Counted from the stretch's first letter, positions 1 through 6,955 are shown. The stretch: 9,096 nucleotides of DNA from JAMCXS01 sp964459065 (GCA_964459065.1 CAYWMN010000149.1:1-9096); one strand, 5' to 3'. The notes: generated from the letters alone by a model not told the origin. Made by a program: numbers and translations.

Positions 1-312
1 TTGGGCGGGGGAGAGTTTGCCCACGCTTCTCACGGCAATCTGCAGGCGGCCGAAATAGCTGTGCTCGTTGTAATTAACGCACAGCACATGCTGGAGCTGC
101 CCCCCCTGAGGACCGTTATAAAGGTCGGCGAGCACGTAGAAATCCTTCAAATTGCCGCCGTAGGATTTGTTCAAAAGCTGATAAAGCTGATAAGTAGGAT
201 CATCCGGGTTGACGGTCCTCTGCTTTTTCCTTGCCAGCGCCGATAGCGGAACGGCAAGGGTCAGGATCACCGATGTTGCAATCACTGCTGCAAGTTCAGT
301 GCGCTTCCTCAT
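1..312 (-). CDS. Secreted protein of unknown function (partial, 3' end off window)
   Basis: This frame on the minus strand stays open for all 104 codons from the ATG at 312 to the window edge, so the C-terminus is missing. The start is supported by a Shine-Dalgarno stretch GGAGAGG at 323-317, four bases upstream. The first 27 residues look like a Sec signal peptide: a basic MRKR start, a hydrophobic core (AAVIATSVILTLAVPL) and an S-A-L-A cleavage site before RKKQR. The mature part begins polar and is rich in Tyr, Asn and Leu (PDDPTYQLYQLLNKSYGG, then LKDFYVLADLYNGPQGGQ), with one visible Cys in HVLCVNYNEHSYFGRL. I do not recognise the family. It lies 131 nt downstream of, and on the same strand as, the exported AmiE-NamZ fusion, so it could be co-transcribed and act in the same compartment. 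That is inference from position only. Export is fairly sure and function is unknown. Confidence 0.72.
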   Translation of the reverse strand, partial: MRKRTELAAVIATSVILTLAVPLSALARKKQRTVNPDDPTYQLYQLLNKSYGGNLKDFYVLADLYNGPQGGQLQHVLCVNYNEHSYFGRLQIAVRSVGKLSPAQ

Positions 313-407
313 GATTCCTCTCCAGCCTCTCTTTCGCCGCTCCATAGGTCTTGCCCTGCCAAGCCTCTTCAAGGAGCAGCGTCAAAGAATATCACGGTTC
401 TCGGCCG

Positions 408-424
408 GGGCAATATCATTGCCC
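408..424 (-). terminator. Short hairpin just downstream of the AmiE-NamZ gene
   Basis: A perfect 7-bp inverted repeat, GGGCAAT-ATC-ATTGCCC, lies about 20 bases past the stop codon of the minus-strand fusion gene. The stem can be lengthened by two G-C pairs around a bulged G. No T-run follows on the minus strand, so it is not a classical intrinsic terminator. It may act as an RNA 3'-end stabiliser or attenuator between this gene and the secreted protein gene at 312-1. Confidence 0.3.
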
Positions 425-443
425 GGGGTTCCGTAAAGCCCGC

Positions 444-2855
444 CTACCACTCAGGCCGGTACAATAAATACCGTTTGCGGAGACGGCGGAACTTCATTAA
501 CGGCTTCTGCCATAAATATTCGATGCGCCGCGGGTCCACACCGTCGCGAATATCCTGCAGAACCCACCGGGCCCCCATCAACTCCAGCGTCCGGTTTAAT
601 TCGAAATCATCCGGGTAAAGCTTGTAGAGGGCCGAGGCCAGTTCCACGCCCAGCTCGGGCGTATCCAGCGCCTGTCGGTCCACCAGAAAGATCTGAACGC
701 CATGGCAAACCTTTCCCTCAAATCGATCGCTGCGGGGAGTGAAGTTCACCGGAATGAATCGGACCCCCTGAATCCGGCGGGCGTTCAGGTAGCGGGCAAG
801 CTCCGGACCATTGATCCAGGGCGCGCCCAGCAACTCAAAAGGAGTATCGGTTCCCCGGCCGACGCTGACGTTGGAGCCCTCGATCATGGCGACGCCCGGG
901 TAAAGAATCGATTCGGTCAAAGACCGCAGGTTCGGCGACGGGTTAATCCAGCCGAGTCCCGTTTCGTCGTACCAGTCGGTGCGTTCCCACCCCTGCATTT
1001 TGATCACATGGAGCCGCACGCCCAGTTTCTCCTCCCGGTTGTACATTTCCGCCAGTTCGCCGACCGTCATCCCATACCGGACCGGCAGGGGATAATAGGA
1101 CACAAAGGATCGCAGAGCCGGGTCCAGCATCGGGCCTTGTACCATCGACCCGCCCAGCGGGTCGGGACGGTCCAGCACGTAAAAAGCCATGTGGCGCCTG
1201 GCCGCGGCTTCCATGGCGTATCCGAGCGTGGTGATGTAAGTGTAAAAACGAACTCCGGCGGCCTGAATGTCAAACACCAGCGCGTCCAGGCCTTTCAGCA
1301 TCGCCGGGTCGGGGCGGCGGTGTTTGCCGTAAAGGCTGTAAACGGGCAGTCCGGTCGCGGGATCCTTCATCGAGGCGACGCGCCCGTTGTCTTTTCCGTA
1401 AAGGCCGTGCTCGGGACTGAAAATCGCCTTCAGCCTCACGCCCCGAGCGTGGGCCAGAACGTCGATGTCGCGCCGCCCTTGGCCATCGACGCCGGTCTGA
1501 TTGGTAATCAATCCCACGCGCAATCCGGCGAGCGGCGCAAAGCGCTGCTTCTCCAGAACGTCGATTCCCGTCTGCACCTGGCCGTTGCGCAATCCGCTCA
1601 CCCGGTAGCTGCGCATCAGGTTGAAATAGCCGGTCAACGATTTTCGGCTGTCCAGGATTTCCTGGTCCGAAACCGGTCCCAGCGCGGCCGCAACGGCCGT
1701 GGCAATTTTCGACCGCAGTGAAATCACGTCGCCCTTTCCGTTCGGGTATAGGCGATTAGTCAGGAAAATCACATAGGTGCGGCTGACCGGATCAATCCAA
1801 AGCGAAGGCCCCGTGTACCCCGTGTGCCCGAAAGATCCCACCGGAAACAGCTCGCCGCGGTTGGAGGAAAACGGCGAGGCGATGTCCCAGCCCAGGCCGC
1901 GCAACGCCATCTTGCCGGGAGGCGATTGCGGCGTCGTCATCTTTTCAACCGTCAGCCGGTTCAGGATTCGGACTCCATGGTAGCTTCCGCCGTTGAGCAG
2001 CATCTGGCAGAAAATGGAAAGATCCTGAGCGTCGGAAAACAGTCCGGCGTGTCCCGCAACGCCGCCCATGCGCCGGGCCGTGGGGTCCTGGACCACGCCC
2101 CAAAGCATTTTGCCTCGCGTTCCGAACTGGTGCTCGGAAGGCGCGATGCGCCAGCGCAGTGAAGCCGGCGGTTTAAACATCGTGTTCCGCATCCCCAGAG
2201 GCTTAAAGATGTGCCGGCGGCAGTAAACGTCGAGCGGCTCCGAGGTGATGCGCTGGACCAACTCGCCCAGAATTTCATAGTCGATGTCGCTATACACAAA
2301 ACGCGTTCCCGGCGGCAGATCCGGCCGCGTGTTGACAATCATCTCCATCGCCTTGTTAAAGCCCGACCAGCGCGGGGCGAGCGCCAGGTCCGGCGGCAGG
2401 CCGGAGTAATGCGTCATCACTTCCCGCACTGTAATGTTCTGTTTTCCATTCGCAGCAAACTCCGGCCAGTAGTCGGCAACCGGATCGTCCAATCGGATCT
2501 TGCCCTGCTCAAAAAGCTGCATCACGGCGGTGGTGGTGGCAACCACCTTGGTAAGGGAAGCCAGGTCATAAATCGTATTCAGCCGTGCCGGCAGTTTCCG
2601 CGGGGCCAGGCTCCGGTAACCGATGGCGCGCCGGTAAACCACCCGTCCCGCGTGCCCCACCAGAATCACCGCGCCCGGCAGTTTTCCCTGCTCGATCGCC
2701 TGCTGCACGTCGCCCGCCACCGGAGCCAGCTTGCGGGCAATCCGGCCTGAGCGGGTTTGCGAAACCGCGCGCTTGCTTTGGGCCATGCCTGCGCCCGAAC
2801 CGAGAAAGGCAAAAAACAACAGTAAAAAAACGGTTTTGAATGATCGGTCCACCAA
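444..2855 (-). CDS. namZ: Exported beta-lactamase-fold amidase (AmiE-like) fused to NamZ/DUF1343 exo-beta-N-acetylmuramidase
   Basis: The 803-residue protein (numbered from the TTG at 2855) has a signal peptide at about 1-25 with a hydrophobic stretch VFLLLFFAFLGSGAG before MAQ. Residues 45-395 are a serine beta-lactamase/class C-type domain: the nucleophile motif S100-L-T-K103, Y188-S-D190, and H344-T-G346 in place of KTG. Residues 430-803 are a DUF1343/NamZ (GH171) domain: LITNQTGVD (449-457), FSPEHG (479-484), RFYTY, DRPDPLGG (562-569), MTVGELA and EGSNVSVGRGTDTPFE. Characterised NamZ releases MurNAc from the non-reducing end of peptidoglycan fragments. The Bacillus subtilis neighbour AmiE/YbbE, a beta-lactamase-fold enzyme, removes peptides from MurNAc. 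Here the two occur in one chain, divergent from murQ. The start could also be the GTG at 2852, which is better spaced (8 nt) from a GGGGGA at 2869-2864. Periplasmic location and amidase activity are inferred. An esterase or D,D-peptidase role for the N-terminal half is possible. Confidence 0.9.
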   Translation of the reverse strand: MVDRSFKTVFLLLFFAFLGSGAGMAQSKRAVSQTRSGRIARKLAPVAGDVQQAIEQGKLPGAVILVGHAGRVVYRRAIGYRSLAPRKLPARLNTIYDLASLTKVVATTTAVMQLFEQGKIRLDDPVADYWPEFAANGKQNITVREVMTHYSGLPPDLALAPRWSGFNKAMEMIVNTRPDLPPGTRFVYSDIDYEILGELVQRITSEPLDVYCRRHIFKPLGMRNTMFKPPASLRWRIAPSEHQFGTRGKMLWGVVQDPTARRMGGVAGHAGLFSDAQDLSIFCQMLLNGGSYHGVRILNRLTVEKMTTPQSPPGKMALRGLGWDIASPFSSNRGELFPVGSFGHTGYTGPSLWIDPVSRTYVIFLTNRLYPNGKGDVISLRSKIATAVAAALGPVSDQEILDSRKSLTGYFNLMRSYRVSGLRNGQVQTGIDVLEKQRFAPLAGLRVGLITNQTGVDGQGRRDIDVLAHARGVRLKAIFSPEHGLYGKDNGRVASMKDPATGLPVYSLYGKHRRPDPAMLKGLDALVFDIQAAGVRFYTYITTLGYAMEAAARRHMAFYVLDRPDPLGGSMVQGPMLDPALRSFVSYYPLPVRYGMTVGELAEMYNREEKLGVRLHVIKMQGWERTDWYDETGLGWINPSPNLRSLTESILYPGVAMIEGSNVSVGRGTDTPFELLGAPWINGPELARYLNARRIQGVRFIPVNFTPRSDRFEGKVCHGVQIFLVDRQALDTPELGVELASALYKLYPDDFELNRTLELMGARWVLQDIRDGVDPRRIEYLWQKPLMKFRRLRKRYLLYRPEW

Positions 2856-2894
2856 AAAAGTCCCCCGTGGTTTTAATTACGAACGCTCTGCATT

Positions 2895-2922
2895 GTGCTA
2901 CAGACCGAGGGGCTGGTGTCAA
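2895..2922 (-). promoter_or_regulatory. Possible promoter for the AmiE-NamZ fusion gene
   Basis: Read on the minus strand, a consensus -35 TTGACA (2922-2917) is followed after 16 bases by TAGCAC (2900-2895), which matches the -10 consensus only partly. CACAAT at 2897-2892 is an alternative with a spacing of 19. A transcript would start about 30 bases before the start codon. The -35 is perfect but the -10 is poor, so this is a tentative call. Confidence 0.3.
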
Positions 2923-2994
2923 CGGAAGATTGGGCCGGGCCGCAAGCCTCCTTCCGGCCAACCCTCTGCAAAGCCCCCGGCGCGAGCGCGGAAC

Positions 2995-3023
2995 TTCCGC
3001 AGTTTCGCGACAGTTGATATAAT
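2995..3023 (+). promoter_or_regulatory. murQ: Extended -10 promoter for murQ-nagA-murA
   Basis: TGATATAAT at 3015-3023 is a perfect TATAAT preceded by the TGn extension. The hexamer 17 bases upstream is TTCCGC (2995-3000), a poor -35, as is usual for extended -10 promoters. Transcription would begin near 3030 and leave a leader of roughly 110 bases before the murQ ATG. The leader contains a small hairpin (CGGCC-GTCGGAT-GGCCG) but no riboswitch that I recognise. Confidence 0.55.
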
Positions 3024-3139
3024 TTGCCGGGTCGAGCTTCCGGCCGTCGGATGGCCGATGCAGCTCTCCCGTAAATAACAGGCATTCGCGCAAGCGTCCA
3101 ACTGAAGGTCAACTATTTTGCGGTTTGCCAGGCGGAAAA

Positions 3140-4114
3140 ATGAAGAAGCAGCAGCCCATTCGCGTTACGGAAACTGAAAACCCAGCCGCCTCGATGCTGG
3201 ACACTTTCCCCACCGGCAAAATCCTCCGGCTGATGAATCAGGAAGACCGGAAGGTGGCGCCAGCCGTCGGCAAAGCAATTCCGCAGATCACGCGCGCCGT
3301 TGAGCTGGCAGCCCAGGCGCTCGCCCAGGGCGGACGCCTGATCTACGCCGGAGCGGGAACCAGCGGACGCCTGGGCGTTCTGGATGCGGCCGAGTGCATT
3401 CCCACTTTCGGCAGCCGCGACGTTATCGCCATCATGCCCGGCGGCTCCAAAACCATGTTCCAGGCCGTCGAAGACGCCGAAGACAGCCGCGAGCTTGCCC
3501 GGCGCGATCTCCGGCGCATCAAGCTCACCCGCAACGACGTGGTCGTGGGGCTTGCGGCAAGCGGCCGCACCCCTTACACGCTGGAAGCGCTTCGCTGGGC
3601 CAGGAGCCTGGGAGCCAAAACCCTCTGCGTCACGTCCAACCCGGATTCCCCCCTCGAACGCCTGGCCGACGTCGCGATCGTGGTCGTCGTGGGGCCGGAG
3701 GTTGTGGCCGGGTCCACGCGTCTCAAAGCCGGCACGGCTGAAAAGCTGGTTCTGAACATGCTCTCCACCGCCACCATGATCCGGCTGGGGCGGGTTCTGG
3801 GCGGCTGGATGATCCACGTTCAGTTGACGAATCAAAAACTCTGGGAGCGCGGCCGCTCCATCCTCATCAAAGCCACCGGAGCCGACCGCCGCAAGGCGCA
3901 GCGCCTTCTGACCGCAACGGGAGGCAATTTGCCCGCGGCTATGTTAATGTTTTGGAGAGGTATCCCGAACCAGGAAGCGCTTCGCCTTCTCAGTGAAGAA
4001 GCGAACACCGCCCAGCTCCTGCGCCAAGCGTGGAAGGAACACCGGAAGTCCCAGGGTGCCCCAACCCCGCGCCGCAGCGCGCCCGGCAAATCAACATCCC
4101 GGAGGAAACCGTGA
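3140..4114 (+). CDS. murQ: N-acetylmuramic acid 6-phosphate etherase MurQ
   Basis: MurQ cleaves the lactyl ether of MurNAc-6-phosphate to give GlcNAc-6-phosphate and D-lactate in the cytoplasm, the committed step of MurNAc salvage. The 324-residue protein is a SIS-domain enzyme. The signature GAGTSGRLGVLDAAEC (71-86) carries E85, matching catalytic Glu83 of E. coli MurQ. AVEDAED (109-115) carries E114, matching Glu114. ASGRTPY (140-146), the sugar-phosphate-binding region GSTRLKAGTAEKLVLNMLST (191-210) and the substrate loop TENPAA near the N-terminus are all present. The ATG at 3140 is preferred over the in-frame TTG at 3125 because GGCGG lies just before it and the family N-terminus begins there. 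About 25 residues at the C-terminus (QGAPTPRRSAPGKS and on) form a basic, probably disordered tail beyond the usual ~300-residue length; its codons hold the nagA ribosome binding site. It is the first gene of the murQ-nagA-murA unit. Confidence 0.96.
   Translation: MKKQQPIRVTETENPAASMLDTFPTGKILRLMNQEDRKVAPAVGKAIPQITRAVELAAQALAQGGRLIYAGAGTSGRLGVLDAAECIPTFGSRDVIAIMPGGSKTMFQAVEDAEDSRELARRDLRRIKLTRNDVVVGLAASGRTPYTLEALRWARSLGAKTLCVTSNPDSPLERLADVAIVVVVGPEVVAGSTRLKAGTAEKLVLNMLSTATMIRLGRVLGGWMIHVQLTNQKLWERGRSILIKATGADRRKAQRLLTATGGNLPAAMLMFWRGIPNQEALRLLSEEANTAQLLRQAWKEHRKSQGAPTPRRSAPGKSTSRRKP
4101..4114 (+). promoter_or_regulatory. nagA: Ribosome binding site and GTGA stop/start overlap coupling murQ to nagA
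   Basis: GGAGG at 4101-4105 lies five bases before GTG at 4111, and the murQ TGA stop (4112-4114) overlaps that GTG. The arrangement fixes the nagA start at 4111 rather than at upstream in-frame ATG 4030, and suggests translational coupling. Confidence 0.85.
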
Positions 4115-5298
4115 AAGCCACCACAGCCATCATTGCGGGAACCATCTACACTCCGGACGAAGAAATCCGGAACGGGGTCATCCTGATTGAGGGCCACAAG
4201 ATCGCCCAGGTCGGCCCGCGCGACCAGGTGAAGATTCCCTCGGGCGCCACCCTCATCGACAATGCTGACCGCACCGTGGTCCCCGGCTTTATCGACCTGC
4301 ACATTCACGGGGCGGCCGGCTATGACCTGATGGAAGCCACACCCGATGCCGTGGCGGCCGTCGGCCGGCATCTGGCCCAGCACGGAACCACCTCCTACGC
4401 CGCCACCACCGTCACGGCCAGCACCGACCGGACGCTGCACGCGGCTGAAGGGTTGGGAAAGTTCATTCGCGATTCCCGCGCTTCGCACTCGCTGGCCAAA
4501 GGCGTCACCGGCGCGCTGCCCGTCTGTCTGCATTTTGAAGGGCCTTTTATCAACCCCAAGAAGCGCGGCGCCCATCCCGCCTCGCAAATCCAGAAGCCTT
4601 CCATTGACCTGCTGGCCAGGTTTCTGGACGCGGCCGGTGATACGGCGCGCATTGTGACGCTGGCGCCGGAGCTTGAAGGAGCCCTGGCCGTGCTGGAGTA
4701 TGCGCGCGGCCGCGGCCTCAAAGTCGGCATCGGCCACTCCAACGCCACGTTTGAAGAGGCCGAACGCGCCATCGCCGCCGGAGCTTCCCACGCCGTTCAC
4801 ATTTTCAACGCCATGCGCCCCTTCATGCATCGCGATAGCGGAATCGTCGGAGCCGTTTTGACCGATGACCGCGTGAGCGCCGAACTCATCTGCGACGGCG
4901 TTCACGTTGAGCAGACGGCCATCCGGCTGCTCATCAAGTCCAAAGGCGTCGAGCGCGTCCTGTTGGTAAGCGACAGCCTGAGCGGCGCCGGGATGCCCGA
5001 CGGCAACTATCGCCTGGGCAACTTCACTGTGCACGTGGCCGGCGGCGTGTGCCGCACCGTGGAAGGCAATCTGGCCGGCAGCACCGTCACCCTGGACGCC
5101 GCGCTGCGCAATCTTTCAACGTTAGCAGGACTCAGTTACCGCGAATGCCTTCGCTGCGCCACCAGCAATCCCGCCAGGATCATCGGGATGGAAAAACAGA
5201 AGGGCTGCATTGCGCCGCACGCCGACGCCGACCTGGCGGTCCTCGACAAGGAGTTTTTCGTCACTCAAACCTACGTCGGAGGGCGGCCCGTACTTTAA
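4111..5298 (+). CDS. nagA: N-acetylglucosamine-6-phosphate deacetylase NagA
   Basis: NagA hydrolyses GlcNAc-6-phosphate, the MurQ product, to glucosamine-6-phosphate and acetate in the cytoplasm. The 395-residue protein has the amidohydrolase TIM-barrel signature PGFIDLHIHG with H64-x-H66 and the metal ligand E143 in LHFEGPF. H209 (GIGHSNAT) and H230 (AVHIFNAM) match E. coli His195 and His216. DGVHV (262-266) carries the substrate His, and D288 in LVSDSLSGAGMPDG corresponds to the catalytic Asp273. Its length is close to the E. coli enzyme (382). The C-terminal strand region ADADLAVLDKEF is typical of the family. The GTG start is supported by GGAGG and the 4-base overlap with murQ, so both are made from one message in a substrate-to-product order. 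No frameshift or missing key residue is seen. An N-terminal extension from the ATG at 4030 is unlikely because it would lie inside murQ. Confidence 0.96.
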   Translation: MKATTAIIAGTIYTPDEEIRNGVILIEGHKIAQVGPRDQVKIPSGATLIDNADRTVVPGFIDLHIHGAAGYDLMEATPDAVAAVGRHLAQHGTTSYAATTVTASTDRTLHAAEGLGKFIRDSRASHSLAKGVTGALPVCLHFEGPFINPKKRGAHPASQIQKPSIDLLARFLDAAGDTARIVTLAPELEGALAVLEYARGRGLKVGIGHSNATFEEAERAIAAGASHAVHIFNAMRPFMHRDSGIVGAVLTDDRVSAELICDGVHVEQTAIRLLIKSKGVERVLLVSDSLSGAGMPDGNYRLGNFTVHVAGGVCRTVEGNLAGSTVTLDAALRNLSTLAGLSYRECLRCATSNPARIIGMEKQKGCIAPHADADLAVLDKEFFVTQTYVGGRPVL

Positions 5299-5337
5299 CC
5301 CACGCCCGGCGCGCCAGGCCGGTCCCGGAAAGACATT

Positions 5338-6609
5338 ATGGATAAATTCCTGATCACGGGCGGCAAGCCGCTCGAAGGCGCGGTCACCATCAGCGGCGCC
5401 AAAAACGCGGCTCTGCCCGCCATGGCGGCCGCGCTGCTCACGCCCGAGCGCGTCACGCTGCGCAACGTTCCCCGGGTGCGCGACATCGGCACCATGCGCA
5501 GCCTGCTGGATGAACTGGGCGTCGACTCGTCGGTCACGCACGAAGAGTGCGGCATCCGGGTGGAGATTGAAGCGCGCCGCCTGATGCATCCCACCGCGCC
5601 TTACGAACTGGTCAAGCAGATGCGCGCTTCGGTGCTGGTTCTGGGGCCGCTGGTCGCCCGCTTTGGCCACGCGCGCGTTTCGCTGCCCGGAGGCTGCGCC
5701 ATCGGCGCGCGGCCCATCAACCTTCACATCAAGGGCCTTGAAAAGCTCGGCGCCACCATCCACATCGAGCAGGGATACGTCGAGGCCAAAGCCCAGGGCC
5801 TGCGCGGCACAACCTTCACCTTTGACACCGTCTCGGTGACCGGAACCGAGAATCTGATGATGGCCGCCGTGCTCGCCAGCGGCAAAACGGTGCTCGAAAA
5901 CGCGGCCCGCGAGCCTGAAATCCTGAACCTCGCCGAGCTGCTCATCGGCATGGGCGCGCAGATTGAAGGCGCGGGCACCGACACCATCCGCATCCAGGGC
6001 GCAAGCAGCCTGCACGGCGCCGACCACACCATCATCCCGGACCGCATTGAAGCCGGCACGTTTCTGGTGGCGGCCATCGTCACGGGCGGCCAGTTGACGC
6101 TCCGCCACGTGGAGCCCGCGCACCTCGCCGCCATCATCGACAAGCTCGCCGAAACCGGAGCCGTGGTTCGCGAAACCGCGCCCGGCACTCTTGAAGCCTC
6201 CGCGCCCAGTTCCCTGCGCGCCGCCGACCTCACCACCAGCGAGTATCCCGGCTTTGCCACCGACATGCAGGCCCAATACATGGCGCTGATGACCCAGGCC
6301 GAGGGATCTGCCGCGATCACCGAAACCATCTTTGAGAACCGCTTTCTCCACGCCCTGGAGCTGATGCGCATGGGCGCCAACATCACCATCGACGGCCGCC
6401 GCGCCATCGTGCGGGGCCGCACGCCGCTGAGCGGCGCCAAGGTGCAGGCTTCCGACCTGCGCGCCAGCGCCTCGCTGGTGCTCGCGGGCCTCGCCGCGCA
6501 GGGTGAAACCCTCGTTGACCGCGTTTATCACATTGACCGCGGCTACGAGCGCATTGAGGAAAAACTCAATCGTCTGGGCGCCACCATCCGCCGCATCTCA
6601 GACCTCTAA
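5338..6609 (+). CDS. murA: UDP-N-acetylglucosamine 1-carboxyvinyltransferase MurA
   Basis: MurA transfers enolpyruvyl from PEP to UDP-GlcNAc, the first committed step of peptidoglycan precursor synthesis, in the cytoplasm. The 423-residue length fits the family. Visible key residues are K22-N23 in SGAKNAALP, the active-site Cys C120 in PGGCAIGARP (E. coli Cys115), and D309 in EYPGFATDMQAQ (E. coli Asp305). R375 in SDLRAS and R401 in HIDRGYERIEEKL (E. coli Arg371 and Arg397) complete the site. Because the loop has Cys and not Asp, the enzyme is expected to be fosfomycin-sensitive. The ATG at 5338 follows GGAAAGA (5327-5333) and lies 39 nt after nagA. Co-transcription with murQ and nagA would couple salvage of MurNAc to de novo precursor synthesis. 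The MurA identity is secure; operon membership is inferred from spacing and the lack of a visible terminator. Confidence 0.97.
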   Translation: MDKFLITGGKPLEGAVTISGAKNAALPAMAAALLTPERVTLRNVPRVRDIGTMRSLLDELGVDSSVTHEECGIRVEIEARRLMHPTAPYELVKQMRASVLVLGPLVARFGHARVSLPGGCAIGARPINLHIKGLEKLGATIHIEQGYVEAKAQGLRGTTFTFDTVSVTGTENLMMAAVLASGKTVLENAAREPEILNLAELLIGMGAQIEGAGTDTIRIQGASSLHGADHTIIPDRIEAGTFLVAAIVTGGQLTLRHVEPAHLAAIIDKLAETGAVVRETAPGTLEASAPSSLRAADLTTSEYPGFATDMQAQYMALMTQAEGSAAITETIFENRFLHALELMRMGANITIDGRRAIVRGRTPLSGAKVQASDLRASASLVLAGLAAQGETLVDRVYHIDRGYERIEEKLNRLGATIRRISDL

Positions 6610-6627
6610 TCGCTTCGGCCCAATTCC

Positions 6628-6682
6628 AGCCCTCGCCCCTGGGGAGCCGGTGGCCGCACCAGCGGCCGGGTGAGGGGTCTTG
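6628..6682. repeat. Interspersed palindromic repeat, copy A
   Basis: This 55-bp GC-rich element begins 19 bases after the murA stop and recurs at 7591-7645 in the same orientation with 2 mismatches in 55. The outer arms CCCTCGCCC and GGGTGAGGG pair 8 of 9, with one G-T wobble. An inner stem GGCCGC-ACCA-GCGGCC pairs perfectly in this copy. Weaker similarity to the second copy continues to about 6701. The form and the site directly after a gene resemble REP-type extragenic palindromes. It may also serve as a transcript end for murQ-nagA-murA, although no T-run follows. Confidence 0.85.
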
Positions 6683-6696
6683 CTACGCCCCCTCCG

Positions 6697-6729
6697 TGTC
6701 ATTCCGAGCCCCGCGAGGAATCTGCTTTT
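6697..6729. repeat. ATTCCGAG...CGAGGAAT type intergenic element (single copy here)
   Basis: The segment reads TGTCATTCCGAGCCCCGCGA followed by GGAATCTGCTTTT, with ATTCC and GGAAT as the pairing arms. I recall similar strings (GTCATTCCGAG...CGAGGAATCT) as dispersed intergenic repeats in several environmental phyla, including Acidobacteria. Only one copy lies in this window, so the repeat status comes from memory and is not shown by the sequence. Confidence 0.4.
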
Positions 6730-6791
6730 GCTCGCCCACCGGGATCAACCCGCCCAGTGCCGACCTGTTTTTCAGCGGGCTCGCAGGCCTG

Positions 6792-6829
6792 GCCTTTGCC
6801 TTCTTTGCGGCTTGGCGCCTTTGCGTGAG
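6792..6829. repeat. Short CTTTGCG-type internal repeat
   Basis: CTTTGC occurs three times within 38 bases (CCTTTGCC, CTTTGCGG, CCTTTGCGTGAG). The pattern resembles degenerate 'CTTTGCG...CTTTGCGTGA' intergenic repeats that I remember from other draft genomes. No coding function is apparent. Confidence 0.35.
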
Positions 6830-6929
6830 CCTGCTCTCTTCGCACCCGGGGCCACCCACCGGATACGAATCCAACAGGACACCCGCAGACATCGAGACTG
6901 TAGGGTCGCGCTCCATTGTTGCCGTCCAG

Positions 6930-6949
6930 TGCTACAATGTCCGCAGGAG
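6930..6949 (+). promoter_or_regulatory. hicB: Probable hicBA promoter and ribosome binding site
   Basis: TGCTACAAT at 6930-6938 is an extended -10 (TGn plus TACAAT, 5 of 6). AGGAG at 6945-6949 is a good ribosome binding site six bases before the hicB ATG. The leader would be only about ten bases. ATTGT (6915-6919) and ACAAT (6934-6938) form a short inverted repeat overlapping the -10 that could be an operator. That last point is weak. Confidence 0.45.
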
Positions 6950-6955
6950 TAAATC

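Larger units (their letters stand above)
6610..6955. other. Repeat-rich intergenic region between murA and hicB
   Basis: No protein gene is credible here. The stretch holds the first copy of the palindromic 55-bp element, then an ATTCCGAG...CGAGGAAT element, then a run with repeated CTTTGC motifs, and finally the probable hicBA promoter. Reading frames crossing it (for example from 6696) are composed of the repeat sequences and show no protein-family signal. Confidence 0.6.

Noticed and set aside
702..1721. Long plus-strand frame of 339 codons opposite the AmiE-NamZ fusion
   Set aside because: It is the GC-rich antisense of a gene with clear domain motifs. Its product is His/Arg/Pro/Val-rich and has no family signal.
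4030..4110. Earlier nagA start at ATG 4030
   Set aside because: It would overlap murQ by 85 bases and add 27 residues unlike any NagA, whereas GTG 4111 has GGAGG at the right distance.
3832..5034. 400-codon minus-strand frame opposite nagA and the end of murQ
   Set aside because: Shadow frame of two confidently identified enzymes, with Gly/Asp/Val-rich low-complexity composition and no ribosome binding site evidence.
5122..6531. 469-codon minus-strand frame opposite murA
   Set aside because: Long only because of high third-position GC in murA. The product is His/Gly/Ala-rich and resembles no known protein.
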